From Paroedura picta (taxonomy: Eukaryota > Chordata > Lepidosauria > Squamata > Gekkonidae), in NCBI RefSeq assembly GCF_049243985.1, contig NC_135384.1:12520501-12584500 (forward strand): a DNA stretch of 64,000 nt, read 5' to 3'. Under the pieces are notes generated by a model, which searched no databases, was not told the origin of the DNA, and was given only the letters and a program-made list of their open reading frames with translations. The translations under genes and the position numbers were made by a program. Each line of letters begins with the position of its first letter. Position 1 is the first letter of the stretch. Below are positions 46,735 to 57,299 of this stretch, piece by piece.

Positions 46735-47985
46735 GGGAAAGGAGCCTCATCAGAGAACAAAACTGTGGGTTCGAAACAATACATATCAGAGGATAGTGGG
46801 ACTTTCAGTGCCAAAAATATACGGAGTCCATCCATTTTTGGTAACATCATCTCCCAAAGAAAATCAACATGTTTACAAAAAATCCCCAAGTTCTATTAAG
46901 GAAAAGCCACCAAGGGCTGTCAGAATAGTGGTTGTCCTCACTGTCCCTAGAACTTTGTCCACCTCAGTTACAGAGAGCTGACTGAAGCCATAAAATCTTA
47001 TCCCCTGTGATGGCCACGGAGCTTCCAGTTCACTTTCTGTATCAATCGTGGTAGTAAGTTTGTAGGGAGCGACAAGACTTTATCCTCAAAAAAGCTTACT
47101 AATGCCTCACAGTGTAAATCCAGTGTACTACAATTTCGGCACCCTACTTCAAGGATGGTAAGAGATCAAGCTACCCTAAATAATTGTGCTAGGCAGAAGC
47201 TAGTGGATGCGATTTCTGGAGCGAAGAAGTCACACTTCACCACTTTAACTGCTATCTCATACATCAACATAAGCATGCGATAAGATGTCCTTGCTGCCTC
47301 ATCGAGAATCTTCCGCCACACTCACTCTAGCCATCTCACTTCCTTCTTCCTCTCCTGAAGCTCCTGGGAATACCAGGGAGCCAGTTTGAAGTGAGCACAG
47401 AGAAATCTTTTCAATCCCAGCCATCAGACGGGACTGCCAGTCCTCCACCAAGGCTGCTAATGGGTTACTGGAAGGCATAGGGTCCCGCAGAGCATTCAGG
47501 AATCTCTCAGTTTCCATGTCTCCAGACTCAAATACATCTGTCACCCAAATGAGGAGGGGATGGTATCTTTAGTTGAGCCTTCAGGACATGGTGGTCTGGC
47601 CATGGAACTGTTATTCACCACCAGACCAACTTCTACCCATACACCAAATATCAAATCCAGGGTGTGGCCAGCCCGATGGATGGGATCAGCTGTAAATTAT
47701 GAGAACCTTAGTGTCACCATGGCCAAAATCAGATCCGGGTCAAGTCCTGGAGAAGGCAAATCCACATGGACATGTAAGTCCCCCAGAATCAAAAGCCTTT
47801 GAAAATGCAACACCCAGGTGGCCACCACCTCCAACCAGCCCAGCAAGGCATCCAGGGGCACAGTGGGTGAGCGGTACACCACCCAAATGACCATGTTTTC
47901 AACTGACTCCCATCCCGGTGGATCAACGGTGCTGGGAGAGCTCTGAAGCAATAGGTCTCCCAGACCAGGACCACACTCCTTCACC
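46735..47985 (-). mobile_element. L2/CR1-like LINE, endonuclease and inter-domain region
   Basis: The minus strand encodes an endonuclease core VPLDALLGWLEVVATWVL then FQRLLILGDLHVHVD (the ILGDFNVHVD motif of LINE endonucleases), and further on LAPWYSQELQERK and VTEVDKVLGTVRTTT, which lie between endonuclease and RT in L2-like ORF2. Frame-damaged. It continues on the other side of a nested CR1 tail (47986-48092). Confidence 0.7.
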
Positions 47986-48092
47986 TTGCTTTAGGATGCT
48001 TAGGGCTAATCCTGCGTTGAGCAGGGGGTTTGACTAGATGGCCTGTATGGCCCCTTCCAACTCTATGATTCTATGATTCTATGATTTTATGA
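47986..48092 (+). mobile_element. CR1 3' tail nested in the LINE
   Basis: TAGGATGCTTAGGGCTAATC, TTGACTAGATGGCCTGTATG and the terminal repeats of ATTCTATG identify a CR1 3' end in plus orientation. It splits the minus-strand LINE. Confidence 0.85.
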
Positions 48093-48720
48093 TTCACCTA
48101 CCATGGAGCCAAGACTGATGCATGACTTAAAACCAGGGCAGAGCCAGATCTTTCAAGGTGACAGTTTCACCCCCTTGTGCCCAAGTTTCAGTCACATACA
48201 TCAGGTCAAACTCGTAACCTGAGAAATAATCTCGCAGGTCTTTTTATTAATCAACCTGGTGTTGCAGAGCATCAACAACAGTTCTACCATAGCCCTCTCT
48301 CCTCCAACTCTGGGGATGAGATAGCAGGGCAGCATGTGTATCGACTAGGCCAATGGTCATGAGAACCACATGACTGGGGCCCTCTTGGACCTACGTATGG
48401 CACTACATCCCTATTATGGAATCTCCCCCACCATTGTATTACCCTTGACCCAGAATTGTTGGTATTGGTCTACCAGGCAGGATCCTCCTCCCCCCCATTT
48501 CCCCCATCTGTGGCAGTGTTATCAGCAGCCCATGCCACCCATAGGAGCCACAATGAGGGCTTAATGCTACTGGCCCAAAGATAGGAGGGTGTCCTATAAT
48601 AGACTAACTCTAGTCTACAAATCCCCAACAGCTGTACTAACAATATAATTCCCTCCCTCAACCCACCCAACCCATCCTACCTTTCAGGGGAGACTCTTGA
48701 TATTAATCTCAGGAGGCCTT
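48093..48720 (-). mobile_element. L2/CR1-like LINE, 5' continuation
   Basis: The minus strand reads VTETWAQGGETVTLKDLALP, the start of a LINE endonuclease domain (LTETWL motif), and less clear sequence upstream. It is the same element as 46735-47985. Confidence 0.5.
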
Positions 48721-49555
48721 GATACATTTTTCAGTTGTCTCCAGCTGTTTGAATAGAAAAGGGACTGGGGACACAACTACTCTGGGGTGTAAGTATTTTT
48801 GTTTTGTCACGTTTTGCTTGCACCCCTCCAAGGGTTCCTGGTTCAATGGATCCTTGGCACTATGTATTGTCCTCTTATGACTTTGATTCTAGGTCATGTA
48901 TTTGGACACTGACCTGCTATATTAATTATCAAGTTCTGTTTGTTACAAAAACAATAGGGGTAATATAACAAATGAGAGAAGGTTTCAGCCTCAGGTGGCA
49001 ATTAAGTGAGCTGAACACTTGGGAGTCAGTTGCCAAGCACAGAGTATAAGTGGATCTTATTTTCTTTTTAACATTTACACAGCCTGGTTATGATTAGACA
49101 GAAATAATGAACGTACATTGTAGTAAGTCCTACAACCAGATGTAAGGAGTTTCACTGCTGAATGGATGCATGCATTTTAGCAGCTGGAGAAGAAGCTGAA
49201 GCTGATGTTAATAAAGTTCAGAAACATTTTCTCATTGGATCATATTAGTACTGGTGATGTCTTTTTCTCTGTATCTTGGCTTCCAGAGCTCTCTTCTATC
49301 CTGAGTTTTGTGTTTCTAATTCATGCTCCTCATCAAACAGACCATATGGATTAATGACCCTCTATCTGCGAACTCAGCTCCAATCTTAGCAAGAATCGGC
49401 AGAAGAGATCCCAGTATGAAAAGAAGAACAACTACATGGACTACTGCCTCCTCAAGGGTATTCAATGATCTATAATAGTGGACTATCAATACGTATGTCT
49501 GTTTATGTGAACAGAATTATTGGAGAACAGTGACAAATGTACTCTTTCCTGTCAT
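48720..49555. other. Noncoding sequence upstream of OR1
   Basis: AT-rich with no recognised repeat; about 49310-49360 shares homology with 56180-56230 on the far side of OR2 (AATTCATGCT, AGACCATATGG). Confidence 0.4.
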
Positions 49556-49559
49556 CTAT

Positions 49560-49780
49560 ATCCTTTTACTTTACTGTTTGAAAGTGTATTGAGCTCCAAA
49601 TCCTGGTTACAAATTAAATTTACAGCTGAACCTTTCACTATAGAATAACGGTGGAGATCAGTGCTCAGGGGAGTATCTATGTCCCCAGTTTCCATGTATA
49701 GATCATTCTCTCTGCACAGTGTCAATGTATGCACAAGCTGCAGACACATAGAATCACTTTGTGAATATTGATATAGGTCA
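49560..49780 (+). promoter_or_regulatory. Conserved upstream block of OR1 (candidate promoter/5' noncoding exon)
   Basis: About 290-500 bp before the OR1 start lies a block (for example CCCCAGTTTCCATGTA and GCACAAGCTGCAGACA) that recurs in the same gene-relative position and orientation upstream of OR2. Conservation outside the coding exon suggests a promoter or noncoding 5' exon, but simple co-duplication of flanking DNA would look the same. A second patch of homology lies further out (about 49310-49360 and 56180-56230). Confidence 0.4.
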
Positions 49781-50064
49781 GGATCAAGTGGCCAGAATCT
49801 GAAAGTGCAGAATGTGTATAAGCTTAGGTCCCTGCCATTTAGTATGAACAGGCTGGCTTGAGAATGACAGGTGAGAGATCTTGCCGCCTATCTATTTTGT
49901 TTTGCATGAAAAATATCCCAATTTTATCGCTGTCTCATAGACAGAGCTGTCTCATAGATGGAAATAGTGAAACGTGAAAGCCAGACTGTTAATTGGCATT
50001 ACTATAATAAAACAATTTCCCTAATATGTCCTACAACAGACTGGGCCTGTATATTGAGGGCATA

Positions 50065-50997
50065 ATGGCCAACTTTACCTTCACATTAGAATTTCTGCTC
50101 CTGGAATTTTCAGACATCCGGGAACTACAGATCTTGCATTTCTTTGTATTCTTAGCAGTCTACCTGACTGCAGTGACTGGCAACCTTCTCATCATCATTG
50201 CTGTAGCCTTTGATCATCACCTGCACACCCCCATGTACTTTTTTCTCATGAACCTGGCCCTGATGGATATTGGCATGGTTTCCATCATGATGCCCAAAGC
50301 TATGTCCAATTCCCTCTTGAACACCAGGTCCATTTCGTTTTCTGCCTGTGTAGCTCAGGTTTTCTTTCAGTTCTTCCTTGGAGGGTCAGATTTGGCCATC
50401 TTAACAATAATGGCACATGATCGGTATGTCGCTATCTGCAATCCATTGCAATATGGGACAATTATGCATAGGGGAGCCTGCTTGCAGATGGCAGCCAGTG
50501 CCTGGATTGCAGGTCTTCTCAATGGTCTGCTGCACAGTGGGGGAACTTTAGCCATCACCTTCTGCTCCAATATGATTGATCAGTTCTTTTGTGAAGTCCC
50601 ACAGATTCTCAAACTCTCCTGCTCTGACATGTATTTAGTCGAAGTTGGTATTATTATGTTGAGCCTTTTCCTTGGAACAGGGTGCTTCATCTTCATCATT
50701 GTCTCCTACATGAAGATTTTTGCAGCAGTGCTCAGAATCCCATCTGTTCAAGGTCAGAAAAAGGCCCTCTCCACATGCATTCCCCACCTCACTGTGGTGT
50801 CTTTGCTCGTATTTACTTGCATTTTCACCTACGTGAGGCCTCGGAGACACACTGCATCTGACCAGAATGTTCTTTTTGCAATAATTTATGCGGTTCTCCC
50901 TCCCTCCCTCAATCCCTTCATCTATGGCTTGAGAAACAAAGACATCAAAGCTGCATTGTTGAAACTGTTTCTGATCTGGAGTATTTTTCAAAAATAA
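50065..50997 (+). CDS. Olfactory receptor, OR14-like (OR1 of this window)
   Basis: A single-exon class A GPCR of 310 codons. I start it at the internal ATG (MANFTFTLEFLLLEF) because the paralogue at 54529-55485 starts at the same place and the N-F-T sequon near the N-terminus is typical; an upstream in-frame ATG at 50026 would add 13 residues with no family match. Visible motifs in order: GNLLIII (TM1), PMYFFLMNLALMDIG (TM2), MAHDRYVAICNPLQY (end of TM3), FFCEVPQILKLSCSD (second extracellular loop cysteines), KALSTCIPHLTVVSL (TM6), PSLNPFIYGLRNKDIKAAL (TM7). Odorant detection at the cilia of olfactory neurons is the known family role. The ICL2 motif MAHDRY departs from the common MAYDRY. Its 5' flank shares a conserved block with that of the inverted neighbour. 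The frame is intact. Confidence 0.93.
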   Translation: MANFTFTLEFLLLEFSDIRELQILHFFVFLAVYLTAVTGNLLIIIAVAFDHHLHTPMYFFLMNLALMDIGMVSIMMPKAMSNSLLNTRSISFSACVAQVFFQFFLGGSDLAILTIMAHDRYVAICNPLQYGTIMHRGACLQMAASAWIAGLLNGLLHSGGTLAITFCSNMIDQFFCEVPQILKLSCSDMYLVEVGIIMLSLFLGTGCFIFIIVSYMKIFAAVLRIPSVQGQKKALSTCIPHLTVVSLLVFTCIFTYVRPRRHTASDQNVLFAIIYAVLPPSLNPFIYGLRNKDIKAALLKLFLIWSIFQK

Positions 50998-51599
50998 TTG
51001 CAAACAAAGTTTTTCCAGAGAGGTGAGGTGAAATAATCTTTTGTATAATTTATTTTTTTTAAATCAGATATAGTATAGTAAAAATATTATGTTGAATTTT
51101 TTGAAGGACTTCTGTAAATGCTGGCAGAGGTGAAGGCTAGTCCTTTTTCTTTCTTCCTTATGAATCTTTATATTTATTGATATATAAACATATATGTTAA
51201 ACGAATTGTAAATACACTAAGTCTAGTCCTTGTTTTGATGAGCCTTGGACAAAGAGTGCTCACAGCCCCCCTTTCCTCTTATGATCAACATGACCATGAA
51301 CTCTGTCCCCTCCAACATGCCACTGAATCCTTTATCTACCCACTTCTGACCTCTTCCACATCAACCTGCTTTCCTGAATTGAATGTGGTGTCTATCACTC
51401 TATCTGCAAAGTTATTTCTGGGAATTGTGGGCAGCCCATGTAGTTGAGAGCATAGGAGAAGGAGCTCTTGATATTAGACAAAGGTGGCAGAGGAAATGTG
51501 CAGGCAGCAACCAGAGGCAGTGAACCCTCCCTGGCAGGTGCCACACCTCTCACGCCAACCCTGAACGAAGTAGAAGACGTGGGTTTCCCCTTGGAAGGA

Positions 51600-51675
51600 T
51601 CATAGAATCATAGAGATGGAAGGGGCCATACAGGCCATCTAGTCCAACACCCTACTTAATGCAGGATCAGCCTGT
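51600..51675 (-). mobile_element. CR1 3' tail
   Basis: ATCATAGAATCATAGAGATG then GGCCATCTAGTCCAACACC; a 5'-truncated CR1 end. Confidence 0.85.
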
Positions 51676-51734
51676 GAGGACTGAAAACATCTGCATTTTT
51701 ATGCATTCCAAAAAAGGAACTGAAGTGACAACTT

Positions 51735-52625
51735 TTATTATTATTATTATTTAATTTTTAGATATTTCTAGCACACCCCTCCTACCTATAGCGCCACTGG
51801 GGCTTCTGCATCTCTGTGAAGGCTTTTTAGACTGACAAAAAGAAGTCACAGGACCAGGCAAATAATTCAATTTATGATATAGATAATTATCTCACCCTTC
51901 TAGCCCACTTAACAATGGTTAGTCCATATTTCGTTTGGTTGGCTGTTTTTTGCAGTCTTCCCAGAAAGCACAGAACAGGGAATAGGACATGTATTGGGGG
52001 GGAAATCACAAATCCATGTGCAATTTGATTGGAATTAAAATAGGAAGTAAAGAGTGGGTTCTTCAAACCTCTATTTGTATTTCATGCAAGTCAAACCCTA
52101 GCTTGTATTCATGAATGAATAAATTTCAAACAGTTATGAATCTGCAACCTATGCCACTCGCCCTTCGCCCATCTAGTTTCACTGTGATGTATATGATCCA
52201 TGTCTCACCCTGTATAGCAGGGCCTCTGACCTTTTGGGGGCACTTTTGGAATTCTGGGACACCACAGTGGGGACAGCAATGAAATGGGCCACAGGAACCG
52301 AGCCAGCCACAAAACAATCACTTTTGCTTAGATTCAGCAACTTAGATTCAGTGCAAATGGTGGCAGTAGACAGAACTCTTTAAAAAAAAAAAGCAGGTCA
52401 TTCCATAGAGCCTCTACACACACGCACTGCAAGGGTCACCAAGCTGGAACACACCCAGGGCCTTTGTTCTCGCTTGCCCAAGCCCTTCAGCTGTCCTCAA
52501 TAACAAGGCTCCAGAGGTGAGGGGGCCACCATTCGACATGCTTTTTAACGAGGTGTCCATAATTCCATTTAGAAACCGAAGTGGCTGCTTCTCACAAAAC
52601 ATCTATCATTCACTAGATTTGCCAT
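51735..52625. other. Noncoding sequence downstream of OR1
   Basis: ATT repeats at about 51738-51755 open a possible L2-like 3' end; otherwise no gene or clear repeat was recognised before the P4-ATPase-like fragments. Confidence 0.35.
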
Positions 52626-52629
52626 TTCA

Positions 52630-52800
52630 AGAAAAAATGTATTCCGTGAAAGGGTCGTGTCAGTTTAGAACACCAGCCAAGATGTTCTAAATGTTCCAAT
52701 GTTCTCCATACCTATGGACTCCCAAAGGGGCAGACTGCATGATGCTGGAGCCTGCCCCTTTGATATACACCACATTTTTTTCTGATGTTTTAGACCTCTG
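52630..52800 (-). pseudogene. Second, more decayed copy of the P4-ATPase-like fragment
   Basis: The minus strand aligns with the 53427-53580 part of the other copy: VVYIKGAGSSIMQ replaces VVYSKGADSSIMA, the following GGAGAACAT...ATCTTGGCTGG stretch is shared, and the shared homology continues past the stop into GACCCTTTCA/CAACCCTTCCA. It contains a short local duplication and frameshifts. It records a segmental duplication of this noncoding stretch. Confidence 0.5.
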
Positions 52801-53426
52801 GATGGTTCTATGACCCTAATCCTATGGCATTGTTAATGACTGCCCTACTCATCAACATTGCAATGGCTTTGTAGTAACTTTAAATGCCTCCTCCTAGCAG
52901 AGAGTTAAAGCTGAAAGCATTTAAAGGTGTGAGAGCCATTTAAAAGATTGGCCGTTAGCAGGAAAAAAATCTGGCTGAATTAAAACCTGGTTTGGATTAG
53001 CCAGTTGTGCACCCTTATTGCTCACTAGTGACTCCAGGTTAAATTTTCAGCTTGGCAAAAAATACCTGCCTAATACTAATACTGCCTTATTTTTGGTATG
53101 AGTAAAATCACTATTTTCTCAGCTTTCTCCTATTATTTTAACCTTGAAGCAACACAGAGTGTACACAGCCCCTTCCAGGCGTATTCATCCACATATTTCT
53201 ATGTTTCTTCCCTGATCTTCTGACTCTCATCTGCTTTCTCACTGCCTGTAGATTGCAGGAATAAGCAAACACACATGCAATGCACCAATCTTTGAAATCA
53301 AATGGCTTATAGAAGGTAACAATTAAAACCCTTTCATAATTTAAGACAAAAATATTTCTGCTGAATGTTGTCTACTGATGCAGTATGCTTGGGATATGGA
53401 GAAGAGTAAGAAAGAGGCTTGTATTC

Positions 53427-53720
53427 AGTGGAAGGGTTGTATCACTTTAGAACGCCAGCCAAGATGTTCTCCATAGCTGTGGAATCACTGTTCAGCATAG
53501 CCATGATGCTGGAGTCTGCCCCTTTGCTATACACCACTATTTTTTCTGCCATGGGGTGTTTGACAATGACAGACATCCTTTTACGAATGCTGTCAAAAGG
53601 CAGGATGTTCAGGATGCTGAACATGGCTGGTCCAAAGGGCTGATCAGGGCAACTTGTGGGTTGATAGCCAAGGTGGCCAGCGAGCCAGTTTAGCATCACA
53701 ATGACTGGTCAGAGACAGCT
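53427..53720 (-). pseudogene. P4-ATPase-like exon fragment (flippase nucleotide-binding region)
   Basis: The minus strand encodes FSILNILPFDSIRKRM, then SVIVKHPMAEKIVVYSKGAD and SSIM. This matches the nucleotide-binding domain signature of phospholipid flippases (P4-ATPases, most like the ATP10 type: LPFDSVRKRMSV..HPL...VVYTKGADSVIM). The residues before (MLNWLAGHLGYQP) and after (NSDSTAMENILAGVLK, then stop) do not match what a flippase would have, and no adjoining exons are seen. I take it for a stranded exon or retrocopy fragment rather than a working gene. A more decayed copy lies about 0.8 kb to the left. Confidence 0.6.
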
Positions 53721-53739
53721 GGGAATTCCTGGCGAATGT

Positions 53740-54428
53740 CAGAAAGGGTGGCAGCCTGGAGCCAGTTGATGCCTGGACATAAGCCTCCCACTTGGCTGGT
53801 TGGCTCAGGTAGTATGGTTTGAGTTAGGCCTAGGTGGCCATATTGTTTTCCACGAGACTGAGTCTGCTCTCTGGGCAGAGCATTTAGTCGGTCGGATAGT
53901 CTCTTCCCTGGAGGTCAGGCACTGAGGGGAAAGTTATTTCACAGGCTTGTCCCTCCTTGGAAGGGAGGGCTCCACGGTGAGTGATTTCAGTGGTTTGTCC
54001 CTCCTCAAAAGGCAGGGCTCTACAGTGAGCGATTCCAGTAGAGGGCCACTTACTAGGACAGCATTCCTACTGCTGTGCCCCATCCTTGTCACCAGTGTTA
54101 AGCCAGTGGGTGAAGGAACATGGAGGCACTGGAATCCTTTCAGATCTTTATTGGTGAAGATACATAATGTAAATAGCAACAAGACATCACAGAAAATCTC
54201 TCCCCCACAAAAAAACCCCCACATATATACTGTTAGAGAACAATGGACCATCACACTGATTGGATCCACAGAGCATCCTGCCGTGAGCTGACCAGTCAGG
54301 CTGCAGTATTCCATATGAATCCACTGGCTCCTGCAGGGAAGCCAGCTAACCCACAAGCCAATTAGTAGCTCAGAATTTTGATCCTGCCTTGGACCTCAGG
54401 CTCCCTTGGCAGGGCTGCATACACAACA
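53740..54428 (-). mobile_element. LTR retroelement fossil: one LTR plus adjoining leader
   Basis: A minus-strand LTR of about 333 bp (54096-54428) starts TGTTGTGTATGCAGCC and ends CTTAACA, with a TATATATG box, AATAAAGATCT polyadenylation signal and, just beyond, TGGTGACAAGGATGGGG in the place of a primer-binding site, a form common in vertebrate Ty3/Gypsy-type elements. The adjoining leader holds two copies of a roughly 50-bp repeat (TTGTCCCTCC...). No partner LTR or pol is seen, so it is a broken remnant; the left limit is uncertain. Confidence 0.6.
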
Positions 54429-54528
54429 TCTTATAGGAACTCAAGTCTAGTTCTTATAGTGAAGGCTGTGAAAGACAGAGATATCTGAAATACAAAACAA
54501 ACGCACTGCACAAAATTATTCACTTCCA

Positions 54529-55485
54529 CTATTGTACAAAAACTTTGCTTGTGATTGTTTGTGAAAAATACCCCAAATCAGAAAGCTTCAACAAGGCAGC
54601 CTTGATTTCTTTGTTTCTCATACCATAGATGAATGGGTTGAGCAAAGGAGGGAGAATAGTATAAATTATTGCAAAAAGAACATTCTGCTCAGGTGAGGTG
54701 TGACTCTGAGGCCTCACATAGGTGAAGATGCCACTAAACATAAACAGAGACACCACAGTTAAATGGGGAATGCATGTAGAGAGGGCCTTTTTCTGACCAT
54801 GAACAGAAGGGATTCTGAGCACTGCTGAAAATATCAGCATGTAGGAGACAATGATGAAGATGAAGCACCCTAGTCCAAGGAAACAGGTAAACATAATAAT
54901 ATCAACTTCAACTCGATACATGTCCGAACAGGATAGTTTCAGAATCTGTGGAACTTCACAGAAGAACTGATCGATCATATTGGAGCAGAAGGTGATGGCA
55001 AAAGTTCCTGCACTGTGTAATAGACCATAGAGTATACCTGCAATCCAAGCACTTCCTGCCATCTGAATGCAGGCTCCTCTGTGCATAATGGTCTCATACT
55101 GCAATGGATTGCAGATAGCAACATACCGATCACGTGCCATTATGGTTAGGATAGCCAACTCTGACCCTTCTAGGAAGACAAGGAAGAAAACCTGAGCCAC
55201 ACAGGCCAAAAAAGAAATGGACCTGGTGTTCAGGAGGGAATTAGCCATAGCTTTGGGTACCATGACGGAAACCATACCAAGATCCTGAAGAGCCAGGTTC
55301 ATGAGAAAAAAGTACATGGGGGTGTGCAGGTGATGATCAAGGGTTACAGCAATGATGATGAGAAGATTGCCAGTCACTGCAGTCAAGTATACTGCCAAGA
55401 ATACAAAGAAATGCAAGATCTGTAGTTCTCGGATGTCTGAAAATTCCAGGAGCAGAAATTCAGTTGTGGAGGTGACGTTGGGCAT
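54529..55485 (-). CDS. Olfactory receptor, OR14-like (OR2 of this window)
   Basis: An intact single-exon OR of 318 codons, starting MPNVTSTTEFLLLEF with an N-V-T sequon at residue 3. Seven-TM signatures are PMYFFLMNLALQDLG, MARDRYVAICNPLQY, FFCEVPQILKLSCSD, KALSTCIPHLTVVSL and LLNPFIYGMRNKEIKAALL. It is closely related to the OR at 50065-50997 but lies in opposite orientation, so the two genes converge and their promoters face outward. The C-terminal tail after AALLKL (SDLGYFSQTITSKVFVQ) is about eight residues longer than in OR1. The third-helix motif is MARDRY instead of MAYDRY. The upstream flank (about 55780-55960 and further out) matches the upstream flank of OR1, suggesting that promoter or 5' noncoding exon was duplicated with the gene. 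Confidence 0.94.
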   Translation of the reverse strand: MPNVTSTTEFLLLEFSDIRELQILHFFVFLAVYLTAVTGNLLIIIAVTLDHHLHTPMYFFLMNLALQDLGMVSVMVPKAMANSLLNTRSISFLACVAQVFFLVFLEGSELAILTIMARDRYVAICNPLQYETIMHRGACIQMAGSAWIAGILYGLLHSAGTFAITFCSNMIDQFFCEVPQILKLSCSDMYRVEVDIIMFTCFLGLGCFIFIIVSYMLIFSAVLRIPSVHGQKKALSTCIPHLTVVSLFMFSGIFTYVRPQSHTSPEQNVLFAIIYTILPPLLNPFIYGMRNKEIKAALLKLSDLGYFSQTITSKVFVQ

Positions 55486-55779
55486 TATGTCTTTAACTTC
55501 TGGCTACAGTTTGCCTGTAGGATACATTAGAGTGACTACCTTATTCCAGTAATTCCAATTTACAGTTCTTCTGTTTTTCTAACTCCACCATCTCACTCTG
55601 AGACAGCCCTTAATTGAATTGAATGTTGGAAAAATGGGATGTTCTTCACAACGGGGAAAATAGGCATTGAACAAGATCTTTCATTTGCTTACCTCAAATA
55701 AAACCTCATATTAAATTGCACTGACCAAGTTCCAGGCTGAACGACTTTTTCCACCTGATCTGAAATGGTATGGAAATTA

Positions 55780-55960
55780 ACAAAGTGACTGTGTATGTCT
55801 GCAGCTTGTGCATGTATTGATGTTCTTCATACAGATTGATCTGTACATGGAAACTGGGGCCATGGACACTTCCCTGAGTATCAAACCATACTGTTCCCCT
55901 ATCCTTAAAGGTCCTGCTGCAGCTTTTATTGTCAACCTGGATCAATGCTCAATGTAACAC
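55780..55960 (-). promoter_or_regulatory. Conserved upstream block of OR2 (candidate promoter/5' noncoding exon)
   Basis: The counterpart of the block upstream of OR1, at about 300-480 bp before the OR2 start. It shares CCCCAGTTTCCATGTA and GCACAAGCTGCAGACA. Role is inferred only from conservation and position. Confidence 0.4.
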
Positions 55961-56309
55961 TTTCAAATTGTTATATGAACAGACATAGATGATGGGAAGG
56001 AGGAACTTAAACCGTATTCTAACATAATTTTGTACACACAAACAAACTCATTGATTGTCCAATAATTTGAGTGATTGAGTAAACTGGAGATGGCAGTATT
56101 CTAAGTAGGTCTTCTTGTCACCCTGGGTTCTCCTGTGTCAATTTCTGCTGTGATAGTTGGCTGTGCAAATATTAGGTTTCATTCCATATGCTCATATGGT
56201 CTGATTGATGTAGCATGAATTATAAGGTCAAGACTCAGGAAAGCTGTGATAAAGATCAATAAAACGTATGATGTAATGAGAAAATGCATAAGAACCTTGC
56301 TAATATCAG

Positions 56310-56800
56310 ATTCAATTTATCCTCCCACTGCTAAAATACTTTCTTTCACCAACGTAATTTGGTTGTTGGTCTTGTTACAATGTTCTTTCCTAAATTCTGT
56401 CTAACCAAAACCAAGTACACAGAATAAGAATACAATCATGAGAAAAGAATACACAGCCTATTTCTGCCAAGAGCTCACTGAGACAGGATGCCTTGGAGGA
56501 ATGCAAGTCATGCAGGGTATAACCCAAGTGCTGTAGTATAAGTCCTCACAACCCAGAGTAGCCCAACTACCAGCCCGTTTTTATCCATAGAGCTGGAGAC
56601 CAAGGAACGAAACCTCCAGGCCTTCTGGAAACTAAGATCAAGAAAGTCACCCCTGCTAAGTTGGATGCTTTCAAATTAAGTTTCACAAAATGATTTATCT
56701 GATAGCTGCAGCCAATGAATATGAATATCCTCCCATTGCTAAAATACCTTCTTACACCGATGTAATTCCTTGTCTTTGGTTGTCGGTCTTGTGTATGTAT
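56310..56800. repeat. Direct repeat pair upstream of OR2
   Basis: About 56322-56380 (TCCTCCCACTGCTAAAATAC) and about 56728-56795 (TCCTCCCATTGCTAAAATAC) are similar over some 65 bp, about 405 bp apart, and both continue into GTTG-rich GGTCTTGT. Confidence 0.6.
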
Positions 56801-56832
56801 ATATATATATATATACATACATATATACACAC
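56797..56832. repeat. (TA)n-rich microsatellite
   Basis: TGTATATATATATATATACA and further ATACA units. Confidence 0.85.
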
Positions 56833-56839
56833 ACCATTT

Positions 56840-57057
56840 TTCACTACCCAAAAGAAGTCCCAAAGTGGCTTACATTCAATTGCCTTCCCTTCCTCTCCTT
56901 GCGACAGACAGCCTGGGAGATAGGTTGGACTGAGAGAGCTTTAAGAGAACTATGACCAGCCCAAGATCACCCTGCATGTGGAGAAATGGGGAATCACATC
57001 AGACTCTTCAAATTAGAGGTGGGTGCTCTTAACTACTATGCCATGCTGATTTAGTGA
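56840..57057 (-). mobile_element. tRNA-derived SINE
   Basis: Reverse-oriented: AAGTGGCTTACATTCAATTG near the tail and GGTGGGTGCTCTTAACTACT at the head, same family as 61003-61245. Confidence 0.6.
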
Positions 57058-57299
57058 AAATTAAAGTAGTAGGTCCAGAGAGAAGCCTGCTGAATTGAAC
57101 AACATCACAAAATATACGCAAAATGTGCTATTACAAAATTGTGAAGGAATAGTCAATAAAGCAACTGAACAGTGAGGATAAAAGCAATTATCACTATCAC
57201 TAAACATGATAAAGTTCAAGTTGACAGCTCACTCCCTACCTGATTGGCCCTCCTTGCAGTTGTGATGCCAATAGAGAGAGAGAGCACTCTTTCAATTAG

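Noticed and set aside
46259-46750. A 163-codon minus-strand frame
   Set aside because: Low-complexity Pro/Ser/Leu-rich translation of a GC-rich noncoding block; no domain or splice context.
50026-50064. Upstream ATG of OR1, adding 13 residues
   Set aside because: The added residues have no counterpart in the close paralogue, which starts at the position of the internal ATG.
53934-54356. A 140-codon minus-strand frame
   Set aside because: It crosses the LTR boundary and its leader; treated as part of the fossil, not as a gene.
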